Source of the DNA: Candidatus Binatia bacterium
GTDB lineage: Bacteria; Desulfobacterota; Binatia; HRBIN30
NCBI GenBank assembly: GCA_026004215.1
Contig: BPIR01000001.1
Location: 124,001 to 188,000, forward strand
DNA length: 64,000 bases
Reading direction: 5' to 3'
Shown here: piece after piece, positions 55,262 to 63,776 of the stretch
Layout of the letters: each line of letters starts with the position of its first letter
Position numbering within the stretch: the stretch's first letter is position 1
Notes under the pieces: generated by a model
Database searches by the model: none
Seen by the model: only the letters and a program-made list of their open reading frames with translations
What the model was told of the DNA's origin: nothing
Program-made: the position numbers and the translations under genes

Positions 55262-56050
55262 TCAAACAAGCCAAAAGATGAGCAACAGGCCGAGGGCGAT
55301 GCGGTAAAGGGCGAAGAGCAGAAAGGTGTGCCGTTGCACAAAGCGCAAGAACGCCTCGACAACTACGAAGGCAGAGGCAAATGCGGCTACAAAGCCGACT
55401 GCCAGTGCCCCAAGGTCCTCGACAAGAAGTTGGTCCCACACCTTATACAGGCTATACAGGCTTGCGGCAGCTAGGGTGGGAATGGAAAGGTAAAACGAAA
55501 ACTGGGTCGCGACGGGACGACTCAGGCCGCACATCAGCCCGCCAAGGATGGTCGCGGCAGCCCGCGAGACGCCAGGCACTAGCGATAACGTTTGGGCGGT
55601 GCCCACCCAAATTGCTTGTTGCCAACTGACAGCCTCGATTTCTCGGGTACGCTCTTCGTGCTTTCGCTGGTCCACCCACAGCAAGGCGACTCCACCCCCC
55701 ACCAACGCCCAAGCCACGACGCGAGTATTGAAAAGGTGATTTTCAATCCAGTGGTGGAACAGATAACCTGCCAGCGCAGCAGGTAAAAAGGCGAGGGCCA
55801 GTTTGCCCATCAGCGAGCGCGCGACCGGGTCCGATGGGGCTCGTTGCACGAGGCTCCAGAGATGATCGCGGTAGAGCCAAACCAAGGCCAGAACGGCACC
55901 CAGTTGAATCGAAATATCGAAGGTCGCCCGCTGCGCCTCTGGATAGTCGACCACTGTCGATACCAGGATCAAATGCCCAGTCGAAGAGATGGGCAAAAAT
56001 TCCGTAACTCCCTCGACCACCCCTAAGATCAGCGCCTTCCACCACAGCAT
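55262..56050 (-). CDS. uppP: Undecaprenyl-diphosphate phosphatase
   Basis: Integral membrane phosphatase that recycles the lipid carrier for peptidoglycan and O-antigen synthesis and can confer bacitracin tolerance. The 262-residue product has the catalytic signature EGVTEFLPISSTGH at residues 13-26 and the second motif PGVSRAAAT near 160 (family PGxSRS), plus seven or eight membrane segments. ATG 56050 is preferred; an in-frame TTG at 56089 would add 13 residues. It heads the minus-strand row uppP, two permeases, moaA, crotonase gene with gaps of 28-46 bases. Confidence 0.95.
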   Translation of the reverse strand: MLWWKALILGVVEGVTEFLPISSTGHLILVSTVVDYPEAQRATFDISIQLGAVLALVWLYRDHLWSLVQRAPSDPVARSLMGKLALAFLPAALAGYLFHHWIENHLFNTRVVAWALVGGGVALLWVDQRKHEERTREIEAVSWQQAIWVGTAQTLSLVPGVSRAAATILGGLMCGLSRPVATQFSFYLSIPTLAAASLYSLYKVWDQLLVEDLGALAVGFVAAFASAFVVVEAFLRFVQRHTFLLFALYRIALGLLLIFWLV

Positions 56051-56153
56051 ATAAAGAGGGGTGGATAGACAGCGCGGGTAGGGGTGCAACCCCCCGCGGA
56101 TGAGACGTTAACAAGACTGGAAGGCTTCCCTTTTGTGTGCTTTCAAGTCGAGG

Positions 56154-56906
56154 ATGCCGCTGCGGGCAGTCTCTTTAGACGTTGGCTGGACTCTGGCGTA
56201 CCCGCGGGAGTCGATCTGGGAGATCCTGGCAGACGTCTGTGCGGCTTCCGGTAAAGATGCCCGCCCGTTGGAGATCGAGCGCTTTGTTCGCTCCGTTTGG
56301 TCGGTTGGACAACTGCGCGCGGAGGAAAGCCTCAAGAACGGAGGAAATTATTCTGATTCGGACGAGGAGTTCATCGGGCAGTTTTGGGTCTTGAGCGAAA
56401 CTGTCTTTCGACAACTGGGAGTTACTGGCCCAACCGAGCAGCTTTTTGCGGAGTTCCTCCGCCGATTCTGGCACGCGGAGCAATGGCAGTTGTTTCCGGA
56501 TACGTTAGAGGCCATTCGCGAGCTGAGGGCCCTGGGCTTGCGGGTCGGGGTGCTGTCCAATGCGCCGACAAACATGCCTTTGCTGCTCGAGCGGCTCGGA
56601 GTCTTGGCGCATCTGGACTATGTCGTGATTTCGGCTGCGGAGGGAGTGAGGAAGCCGGACAAAAGGATTTTTGCCCGAGCCCTGGAACGGGCCGGCACAA
56701 AACCAAGCGAGACCGCTCATGTGGGCGACATGTACGTCGAGGACGTTCTCGGGGGAAGAAACGTTGGCTTGCACGCCTTTCTGATCGAGCGTGGCAGCAA
56801 TGCTCTTTTCCCGCATCACCGGGAATCAGAGGGTCGCGATCTTCCGGGTGATCGTGTAGTGGAAAGCTTGGCCGACTTTGTCGCTCGGATTCGGGAACTC
56901 CTGTGA
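56154..56906 (+). CDS. HAD-superfamily hydrolase with altered motif I
   Basis: The 250-residue product has the haloacid-dehalogenase fold motifs: nucleophile Asp9 in SLDVGWTL, Thr/Ser motif VLSNAP near 139-144, Lys in RKPDKRIF near 172 and the acidic motif GDMYVED near 193. The second Asp of motif I, the usual acid-base residue in phosphatases, is Gly11, as in the REG-2/HDHD3-like branch, so the reaction is uncertain. ATG 56154 lacks a good binding site; an in-frame TTG at 56133 has GGAAGG eight bases upstream and may be the real start. It is the only plus-strand gene in this part and converges on the GMC gene. Confidence 0.8.
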   Translation: MPLRAVSLDVGWTLAYPRESIWEILADVCAASGKDARPLEIERFVRSVWSVGQLRAEESLKNGGNYSDSDEEFIGQFWVLSETVFRQLGVTGPTEQLFAEFLRRFWHAEQWQLFPDTLEAIRELRALGLRVGVLSNAPTNMPLLLERLGVLAHLDYVVISAAEGVRKPDKRIFARALERAGTKPSETAHVGDMYVEDVLGGRNVGLHAFLIERGSNALFPHHRESEGRDLPGDRVVESLADFVARIRELL

Positions 56907-56919
56907 GCCGGGTTCAAAA

Positions 56920-58929
56920 TTACTCGGCTAAGCGACCTGCGATTCCTTCTGAGATCTTGGTTGCAAATGCCATGATGGTCTCTTGGGGATTCACTCCCAC
57001 ACAAGTAGGGAATAAGCTTCCGTCGGCCACGTAGAGCCCCTCGATGCCATGAACCTTGCCGTCGAGGCCGACGACGGAAGTGGCAGGGTCGGGACCCATG
57101 CGGCAGGTGCCCACCGGATGGAAGGCCGCCAGATGCAGGTCCGACGGGCTCCAAGTTGGTCCCTTTTTCAGGGCATCGAGTTCTCGCGGCTGGGTGACGT
57201 AGTCGAGACCCGGCAAATTGGTGTGCACCGCTGTTGCTCCGGCAGCGAAGAAGATTTCGCCGACCAGAGCGAGCCCCCGCAACAAGCGCGCGCTGTCGAA
57301 CCGGTTCAGATTGTACCGTACAAACGCGCGGCGGCTACCGGGGAGACGGAGAAGTTCGCCCGTCGAAGAATCGGAGACAAACAGACCTGCCGATGCGCGA
57401 AACGGCAAGTCAGCCAAAAATTCTTTTAGGCGGAACCCGACTGCCTTGGCCGCACTCAAAGCCATGGCGGGGTGGATTGTAGTGACCTCGATCATCACGC
57501 CGTCGGACAGATGCAGGTGGTCCACGTAGTAGGACTGCAATGTGCCACGCCAGTGGTAGACGGGTTCCGGGAACGTCGCGCTAACGCCCAGGGCCGGGTG
57601 TATAGACAGGTTTCTCCCGAGGTGGCCGCTCTGGCCGCCGATCCGGGCCTCCTGCAAAAGAACCGGAGTATGTAACGCCCCACACGCCAATACCACTCGC
57701 TCCGCCCGAACCCGCAGCCGTCCCTGTGAGGGGCTGCCACTCTTCGAGCTTAAAATGGAGGCTTCCACTCCACAGGCGCGGTTACCTTTCAGCAAGATGT
57801 TGTCTACCCGGCACCGTGCGTAAATCCTGGCTCCGGCCGCCTCTGCCATCGGCAAGTAGCTTAAGTGCATGGCCTGCTTGGCGTCACTGGGGCAACCAAA
57901 CGCGCACACTCCGCAGCCCCGGCATCCTTCGATGTTGCGCCGGAGAGGTTCGCCGTGAAGCCCGAGCGCACGTACCCCCCGGTCGAACAACTGCGCGTTG
58001 ACTCCGATAATCGTCCAAGGCACGGGTTTAACCTTCAAGACCCGCTCGACCCTGTCGAAGTACGGGGCCAACGTTTGCTCGTCGAAGCCGTCGAGGCCGA
58101 AGTGGCGGTCCCACAAACGCAAAACAGGTTCCGGAGCACGAAAGCACGTTCCGGAATTGATGACGGTGGTGCCGCCAACCGCTTTGCCTAACGGAATCGG
58201 TATCGGTGGCCGACCGAGCGCAAGCGTGGCGCCATGGTCTCGATACATCCGCAACATCCGCCTGAAGGGAAGGTCCTGAAAATCTTCGCGAGTAAAGTAC
58301 GCTCCCTCCTCAATGACGACGACGCGCAAACCGGCACGCGCACACTCAGCCGCGACCACAGCACCGCCGGCGCCGGAGCCCACAACGCAAACGTCACACT
58401 GCACACTGACATCGCCACGGATCTCGGGAAACTGGATAGCGTGTAGTTTCGGGCCGCTACGGTGTGGCTCATCGGAGAGGCAGCTCCCGTCGGCTTTGAG
58501 CTCGCGGCTGACTTGGGGTGCTGCAGCATAGGCAAACCCGCAAAGTTGTTTGAATGCTTCCACCAGCAGGCGCGGCATCAGGTGGTGGCTTTGGTAAAAA
58601 GAAGCTACGCGCTCGATCCGCTCCTCGAGTGGCAAATGCGAGAAGCGGCGGAACGGCGGCCGTAGAGTGTTTCCCCACTCCCAGAGCCGGATGAGCCAGC
58701 GCACTTGCTGCTGTAGCGTGGGGGCAAGAGTGACGAGTTCGCGCTCGAGGAGGGCGGGTACGTCCACGTCTGGCGCACCGAGTGGAAAGGCTCCACCTCT
58801 CGGAATAAGGGCTTCAGCAATGGCAGCCAGTGCCTGCCGATCTCTTGGGTTAAGAACCTCTTTTTGCTTGGACATTTCGGGCAACGCTCTGGCAACAAGA
58901 AGCGAGTAAGGCAAGTCGAGGCGCGCCAC
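56920..58929 (-). CDS. GMC-family oxidoreductase with N-terminal extension and four-Cys motif
   Basis: FAD-dependent alcohol or sterol oxidoreductase of the glucose-methanol-choline family, closest in architecture to long-chain alcohol oxidases. The 669-residue product starts with an extension (about 25-130) resembling the subunit 3 domain of gluconate 2-dehydrogenase, then the FAD loop GSGAGG at 184-189, GGTTVINSGTCFR near 252-264, a C-x2-C-x2-C-x3-C-P motif (Cys336, 339, 342, 346), and the catalytic His region HPVGTCRMG with the partner Asn in GVNPQETIMAF. The GTG start at 58929 is decided by GGAGGAATC. Electron acceptor and substrate are unknown. Confidence 0.85.
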   Translation of the reverse strand: MARLDLPYSLLVARALPEMSKQKEVLNPRDRQALAAIAEALIPRGGAFPLGAPDVDVPALLERELVTLAPTLQQQVRWLIRLWEWGNTLRPPFRRFSHLPLEERIERVASFYQSHHLMPRLLVEAFKQLCGFAYAAAPQVSRELKADGSCLSDEPHRSGPKLHAIQFPEIRGDVSVQCDVCVVGSGAGGAVVAAECARAGLRVVVIEEGAYFTREDFQDLPFRRMLRMYRDHGATLALGRPPIPIPLGKAVGGTTVINSGTCFRAPEPVLRLWDRHFGLDGFDEQTLAPYFDRVERVLKVKPVPWTIIGVNAQLFDRGVRALGLHGEPLRRNIEGCRGCGVCAFGCPSDAKQAMHLSYLPMAEAAGARIYARCRVDNILLKGNRACGVEASILSSKSGSPSQGRLRVRAERVVLACGALHTPVLLQEARIGGQSGHLGRNLSIHPALGVSATFPEPVYHWRGTLQSYYVDHLHLSDGVMIEVTTIHPAMALSAAKAVGFRLKEFLADLPFRASAGLFVSDSSTGELLRLPGSRRAFVRYNLNRFDSARLLRGLALVGEIFFAAGATAVHTNLPGLDYVTQPRELDALKKGPTWSPSDLHLAAFHPVGTCRMGPDPATSVVGLDGKVHGIEGLYVADGSLFPTCVGVNPQETIMAFATKISEGIAGRLAE

Positions 58930-59013
58930 AATAACCAGATTCCTCCGCAGCCGGGCTATGAGATTCTGAACGGCTCATAAATTTCGTTGGCTGCGTGCCA
59001 CAGCCGTGGCCAG

Positions 59014-59895
59014 TTACCGTAAAAAATCCGCGATGTGCGAATTGACTGTGTCCGGCTGCTCTTGGTGCACGAAGTGTCCAGCGTTATCTACGATCAGCTT
59101 TTGTAGTCCGGCAGGGAACAACGCTTCCATGCCCTCCAATAGGTAACTTCCCATGCATCCATCTTGGGCGCCGTGAATCGTGAGTGTCGGAACGGGTACC
59201 GGTGCGATGCTGAGCTCCGACTGCACTTGCGCCAGCGTGGGGTCCTGGCGGCTTGGGTCGAGCGTGCAGCGGTAATAGGCGAGGGCAGCATCGAGAACTC
59301 CGTCGTGACGAAAGGTCGCCTTCACGTTCTCCAACGTTTCTGGAGAAAAATCCCAGTTAGGTGACCAGTCGCGCCACAGGTGTTCAATGAAGGCGAAATC
59401 GTTGTGGCGGACAGCGGCTTCCGCGAACGGAGTGAGGAAAAAAAACATGTACCACGAGCGCCGCAGTTGAGCGTAGTCTGAAAGGAACGCCTGCAAAACT
59501 GCTGGGCCATGCGGAACAGCGATCGTTACCAGTCGTCGGATGCGATGCGGCTCGAGAATCGCCGCCCCATAACCGGCAAGCGCGCCCCAGTCATGACCAA
59601 TGACATCCGCGTGCTCGTAACCAAGAGCGCTGATACAGCCGAGCAAATCGTAAGCCAGAACCGCGCTCTGATATCGCCCATCCGGAGCCGGCGATGTGGG
59701 GTAGTACCCTCGCTGAAAGGGTGCCACGACGTGGTAACCAAGCTCGGCGAAGGGACCGAACTGGTGCCGAAAAGTCCAAGCGTTGTCCGGAAACCCATGC
59801 AGACACAACAAGAGTTTACCCGGCTTTCCGGCTTCTAGGAGGGCGATACTCAAGTCTCCAACTTGGAGGCGATGTTGTTGTACGGACTTGGTCAT
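59014..59895 (-). CDS. Alpha/beta hydrolase, epoxide-hydrolase-like
   Basis: The 293-residue product has the oxyanion HGFPD at 33-37, the nucleophile elbow GHDWGA with Asp102 (Asp rather than Ser, as in epoxide hydrolases and haloalkane dehalogenases), a cap region with WYMFFFLTPFAE, an acid in GAQDG and the catalytic His274 in NAGHFVH. Tyr residues in the cap could serve epoxide opening, but the substrate cannot be told. It starts nine bases after the dapB stop with no clear binding site and probably belongs to the same transcript, though it has no obvious role in lysine synthesis. Confidence 0.83.
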   Translation of the reverse strand: MTKSVQQHRLQVGDLSIALLEAGKPGKLLLCLHGFPDNAWTFRHQFGPFAELGYHVVAPFQRGYYPTSPAPDGRYQSAVLAYDLLGCISALGYEHADVIGHDWGALAGYGAAILEPHRIRRLVTIAVPHGPAVLQAFLSDYAQLRRSWYMFFFLTPFAEAAVRHNDFAFIEHLWRDWSPNWDFSPETLENVKATFRHDGVLDAALAYYRCTLDPSRQDPTLAQVQSELSIAPVPVPTLTIHGAQDGCMGSYLLEGMEALFPAGLQKLIVDNAGHFVHQEQPDTVNSHIADFLR

Positions 59896-59904
59896 AAACA
59901 CTCA

Positions 59905-60705
59905 TTAAATGCCAAGCATGTCACGAATGGAATAACGCCCCACAGGCTGGTTGCAGAGCCACGACGCGGCTTTTAGGGCGCCGCGGGCAAAGCACTCTCG
60001 ACTTTGCGCGCGGTGCACGAGTTCGATCCGCTCGGCACCTCCGGCAAAGACGACTGTGTGGTCTCCCACTACGTCCCCCCCTCGCAGAGCAAGTATGCCA
60101 ATTTCTCCACGAGCACGCGGGCCGATTCGACCCTCTCGACCGTAGCGAAAAGACGTGCGCGGGGTTCCGGTGACCCGAGCAACAGCATCAGCCAATGTGA
60201 GAGCTGTCCCGCTCGGCGCATCCACTTTGTGGCGGTGGTGCATCTCGACGATCTCGATGTCAAAGCTGTCCTTGAGAGCCAGCGCTGCCAGCTCGGCAAG
60301 CTTCGTGAGCACAGCGATGCCCAAGCTCATGTTGGAAGAAACGAGACACCGCGTCTTGTCGGCAAGCTCGTCGAGCTCGCTGGTTTGTTGTGCGGAAAAA
60401 CCCGTTGTGCCGATGACAATGGCTGCTTGGTGATGCACGGCACTTCGAAGATGCTGCAGCGAGGCTTCAGGCGAGCTGAAGTCCACCACCACAACGTTTG
60501 CGCCCATGAAGGACTCTAAGTCATGGTGGATCCTCACTCCCAAAGGCGAGATACCAGCGACGCTTCCAGCGTCCTGGCCCAACAAAGGATGATTTGGACG
60601 CTCCACCGCGCCCTTGAGGGCAAACTCCGGGTGTTCGGGCAGTAATCGCAGGATTTCACGCCCCATCCGACCGGCCGCACCGCAAATAACGATATCCCTG
60701 GGCAT
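59905..60705 (-). CDS. dapB: 4-hydroxy-tetrahydrodipicolinate reductase
   Basis: Reduces the DapA product with NAD(P)H on the way to diaminopimelate and lysine. The 266-residue product starts MPRDIVICGAAGRMG (nucleotide-binding loop) and has the active-site segment EMHHRHKVDAPSGTAL near 152-167, with the catalytic His and Lys. ATG 60705 fits the family; the frame is open 35 codons upstream into dapA. Eight bases separate it from dapA. Confidence 0.95.
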   Translation of the reverse strand: MPRDIVICGAAGRMGREILRLLPEHPEFALKGAVERPNHPLLGQDAGSVAGISPLGVRIHHDLESFMGANVVVVDFSSPEASLQHLRSAVHHQAAIVIGTTGFSAQQTSELDELADKTRCLVSSNMSLGIAVLTKLAELAALALKDSFDIEIVEMHHRHKVDAPSGTALTLADAVARVTGTPRTSFRYGREGRIGPRARGEIGILALRGGDVVGDHTVVFAGGAERIELVHRAQSRECFARGALKAASWLCNQPVGRYSIRDMLGI

Positions 60706-60713
60706 GTGGGCCC

Positions 60714-61592
60714 TCAAACAGTGAAGCCGTACTGCCGCAGGACCGAACGAAGCTGCTCCCGCGGGCTCGGACTCATGGGTACGAGGGGAAGACGAAGTTC
60801 CTCGCGGCATACGCCGATCATGGACAATGCTGCCTTGATTGGGATGGGGTTTGTCTCAAGGAAAAGCGCCCGGTACAGGGGCAAGAGGGCGTAGTGCTGC
60901 GCCCGCGCGGTTGGCCAGTCTCCCGCTAAGGCGCTAGCCACCATCGCTACGCATCGATCTGGAACCAAATTGGAAGCCACGGATATCACCCCAACTCCTC
61001 CCACCGCCAAGATTGGTAGTGTCAGAGAGTCATCCCCACTGAGAACCGCGAGGCGGTCCCCACAGAGCCGCACAACCTCCTGGATTTCATCCAGCGATCC
61101 CGTCGAGTCCTTCAAGCCCACGACCTCTTTCAGTTCGCACAGGCGTGCGATGGTGGCTGCCTCGATTTTACAAGCGGTGCGCCCTGGAATGTTGTAGAGA
61201 ATGAGCGGAAAACCGGTTGCGCGTGCTATGGCGCGATAGTGCTGATAGATGCCCTCCTGCGTCGGTTTGTTGTAGTAGGGAGCGATCAATAGCGCTGCGT
61301 CGGCCCCGGCCTCCTTTGCTGCTTCGGTCAGCGCGATGGCCTCTGCAGTGGAGTTCGACCCCGTACCGGCAATGACCGGAACTCGCTTTTTCGTGAAATT
61401 CACGACGAGCCGTACGACTTCCGCGTGCTCGCTGTGGGTCAACGTGGCTGCCTCGCCTGTGCTTCCGCAAGGAACAAGTGCACTGATCCCGGCTGCGATT
61501 TGAGACTCCACCAGCTGTTCCAAAGCCTCGACGTCCACTGCGCCGTCACGGAATGGTGTGATCAAAGCGGTCATGCAGCCGCGAAGGTTCAT
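60714..61592 (-). CDS. dapA: 4-hydroxy-tetrahydrodipicolinate synthase
   Basis: Condenses pyruvate with aspartate semialdehyde, the committed step to diaminopimelate. The 292-residue TIM-barrel protein has Thr45 in GSTGEAATL, Tyr133 in LYNIPGRT and the Schiff-base Lys161 in VVGLKDSTGS, in step with the E. coli enzyme. It follows dapF by 40 bases. Confidence 0.96.
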   Translation of the reverse strand: MNLRGCMTALITPFRDGAVDVEALEQLVESQIAAGISALVPCGSTGEAATLTHSEHAEVVRLVVNFTKKRVPVIAGTGSNSTAEAIALTEAAKEAGADAALLIAPYYNKPTQEGIYQHYRAIARATGFPLILYNIPGRTACKIEAATIARLCELKEVVGLKDSTGSLDEIQEVVRLCGDRLAVLSGDDSLTLPILAVGGVGVISVASNLVPDRCVAMVASALAGDWPTARAQHYALLPLYRALFLETNPIPIKAALSMIGVCREELRLPLVPMSPSPREQLRSVLRQYGFTV

Positions 61593-61632
61593 CCGTCTAT
61601 CTCCTCGATTTGTTGGGCGCCTTCCCTAGGAC

Positions 61633-62502
61633 TCACTCTAGTGGTGGCCACACGAGTTCCCCTTCGAAGACTTCTTCGGCGGGGCCAGTCATGTAGACAC
61701 GATTGTCTTTCTCTCTCCACTCCACATCCAGTACGCCGCCCTTTAGATGCACTTGCATTTGTCGATCTCCCAAGCCTTGCAAAACCGCTGCGACCACCGA
61801 AGCGCACGCTCCAGTGCCGCACGCATGGGTTTCCCCGGAACCTCGCTCCCAGACGCGCATGCGCAGGGAATTACGATTCAAGACCTGCGCAAATTCCACG
61901 TTGACTCGATTCGGGAAGAAAGGATGACGTTCGAGGATAGGCCCGAGTTCCGTGACCGGCGACGTTGCAACATCCTCTACGAACAAGACGCAATGGGGAT
62001 TACCCATGGAGACGGCCGTAATCTCGTAACGATGATTGCCAATTTGAAGAGGGTATTGCACGACCGGCCAGTGGTCGGTCGCCACAGGAATCGCGCGGGA
62101 ATCGAGAACGGGCTCGCCCATGTCCACTGTCACGGCTTCGACCGCTCCGTTTTTGTTCAAAGCAAAGTAAAGGCTCTTCACCCCCGCATCCGTCTCGACT
62201 CGCAGGGGATTTTTGCGCGCGATGCCTCGCTCGAACACGTACTTGCCCAGGCACCGGATACCGTTACCGCACATTTCTCCCCTGCTACCGTCCGCATTGT
62301 ACATCTCCATTCGGCAGTCCGCTGTGAAGGATGGCAAGATGAGAATCACGCCGTCAGAACCCACACTTGTCCGCCGAGGGCTAACAGCACGGGCCAGCGC
62401 GGAGCCGTCAGGTTTTGGTTGGCTGAAGCAGTCCACGTAAACATAATCGTTTCCAAGGCCGTGCATCTTGACAAATCGCAGTCGAGCCACTGTCTTCCTC
62501 AT
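61633..62502 (-). CDS. dapF: Diaminopimelate epimerase
   Basis: Interconverts LL- and meso-diaminopimelate without a cofactor, using two Cys. The 289-residue product has FVKMHGLGNDYVYVD at the start, Cys78 in GEMCGNGIRC and Cys228 in GETHACGTGACAS, the acid-base pair. The start overlaps the lysA stop (ATGA), indicating translational coupling. Confidence 0.96.
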   Translation of the reverse strand: MRKTVARLRFVKMHGLGNDYVYVDCFSQPKPDGSALARAVSPRRTSVGSDGVILILPSFTADCRMEMYNADGSRGEMCGNGIRCLGKYVFERGIARKNPLRVETDAGVKSLYFALNKNGAVEAVTVDMGEPVLDSRAIPVATDHWPVVQYPLQIGNHRYEITAVSMGNPHCVLFVEDVATSPVTELGPILERHPFFPNRVNVEFAQVLNRNSLRMRVWERGSGETHACGTGACASVVAAVLQGLGDRQMQVHLKGGVLDVEWREKDNRVYMTGPAEEVFEGELVWPPLE

Positions 62503-63776
62503 TCCAGCCAGGCGGGGATTGTCTCCCCCCGGGTTAAGTCGGCGTACGTTTCTCGCGCTCGTACCACTGAAAATCTGTCACCGTCCACCAACACTTCTGC
62601 CGCCCTCGGGCGGGCGTTGTAATTCGAGGCCATCACAAACCCGTAGGCCCCTGCACTCATCACGGCCAGGAGGTCTCCCGGCCGAACGGCAGGGAGGGAT
62701 CGATCGCGGGCCAAAAAATCGCCGCTTTCGCAGACAGGACCAACGACATCCACAGTGACCGGTTCGCCCGGGCGTGCAAAGACCGGCACAATTTCTTGGT
62801 ACGCTCCGTAGAGCGAGGGGCGGATAAGGTCATTCATGGCGGCATCCACGATGACAAAGTTTTTCTCACCGCTGTTTTTGAGATACTGTACCCGCGTGAG
62901 AAGCGCTCCGGCGTTTCCAACCAGGGACCGTCCGGGTTCCAGCACGACAGTACCGGCAAATGGTTGCAAGGATCGGGTCAGCACATCCGCGTAGTCGGCG
63001 AACGACGGGGGGTTTTCGTCTCGGTAGCGGATGCCTAGCCCACCCCCTACGTCAATATACTGGATCTCGTAGCCAGCTTTGCAAAGCCGCTCCCAAAGCC
63101 CGCGAATACGTTCGAGTGCGTCACGAAATGGTGCCAGGTCAGTGAGTTGCGAACCGATGTGGCAGTCGAGCCCGACGATGCGTAAGTGACAGAAGCGCCG
63201 GGCGTAATCGTAGGCTTCTAAAGCGTGGCTCATGGGGATACCGAACTTGCTCTTTCGAAGCCCGGTGGCGATGTACGGATGAGTTTTCGGGTCCACGTCA
63301 GGATTAATGCGTAGTGCAACTGGAGCTTGTTGGCCCCTTTCTGCGGCAACCCTTTCGAGGAGCTCCAACTCCGCTAAGGATTCGGCGTTGAAAAACAAGA
63401 TCCCAGCCTTGAGTGCGGCCCGCACCTCGTCTTCCGTCTTACCGACTCCTGAGTAAACCACCGAAGACAAACTACCGCCCGCACATTGAACTCGGTAAAG
63501 CTCACCCGCGGACACAATGTCGAACCCGCTACCCAGCCGAGCGAAGGTCCGCAGCACCGCCAGGTTGGAGTTGGCTTTCACGGAGTAGCAAATCAGGTGA
63601 CGGGTAGATTCGAGCGATTTAGAAAGAGCCGTAAACCGCTCTTCCAATGCCGAACGACTGTACACGTACGTGGGTGTTCCTACTTGGCGGGCAATTTCCG
63701 CCAACGAAACACCTTCGACGTAAAGCTCGTTGGACTTCCAATTAAACCATGGTCCATGCGGCTGTTCCACTGTCAT
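62499..63776 (-). CDS. lysA: Diaminopimelate decarboxylase
   Basis: PLP enzyme that makes L-lysine from meso-diaminopimelate. The 425-residue product has the PLP Lys67 in CYSVKANSN, the HIGSQ motif, GGGLGIRY, the phosphate-binding EPGRSLVG and Cys349 in GPVCESGDFLA that reaches across the dimer. The ATG overlaps the stop of the upstream edge gene. Lysine operon order is lysA-dapF-dapA-dapB. Confidence 0.97.
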   Translation of the reverse strand: MTVEQPHGPWFNWKSNELYVEGVSLAEIARQVGTPTYVYSRSALEERFTALSKSLESTRHLICYSVKANSNLAVLRTFARLGSGFDIVSAGELYRVQCAGGSLSSVVYSGVGKTEDEVRAALKAGILFFNAESLAELELLERVAAERGQQAPVALRINPDVDPKTHPYIATGLRKSKFGIPMSHALEAYDYARRFCHLRIVGLDCHIGSQLTDLAPFRDALERIRGLWERLCKAGYEIQYIDVGGGLGIRYRDENPPSFADYADVLTRSLQPFAGTVVLEPGRSLVGNAGALLTRVQYLKNSGEKNFVIVDAAMNDLIRPSLYGAYQEIVPVFARPGEPVTVDVVGPVCESGDFLARDRSLPAVRPGDLLAVMSAGAYGFVMASNYNARPRAAEVLVDGDRFSVVRARETYADLTRGETIPAWLE

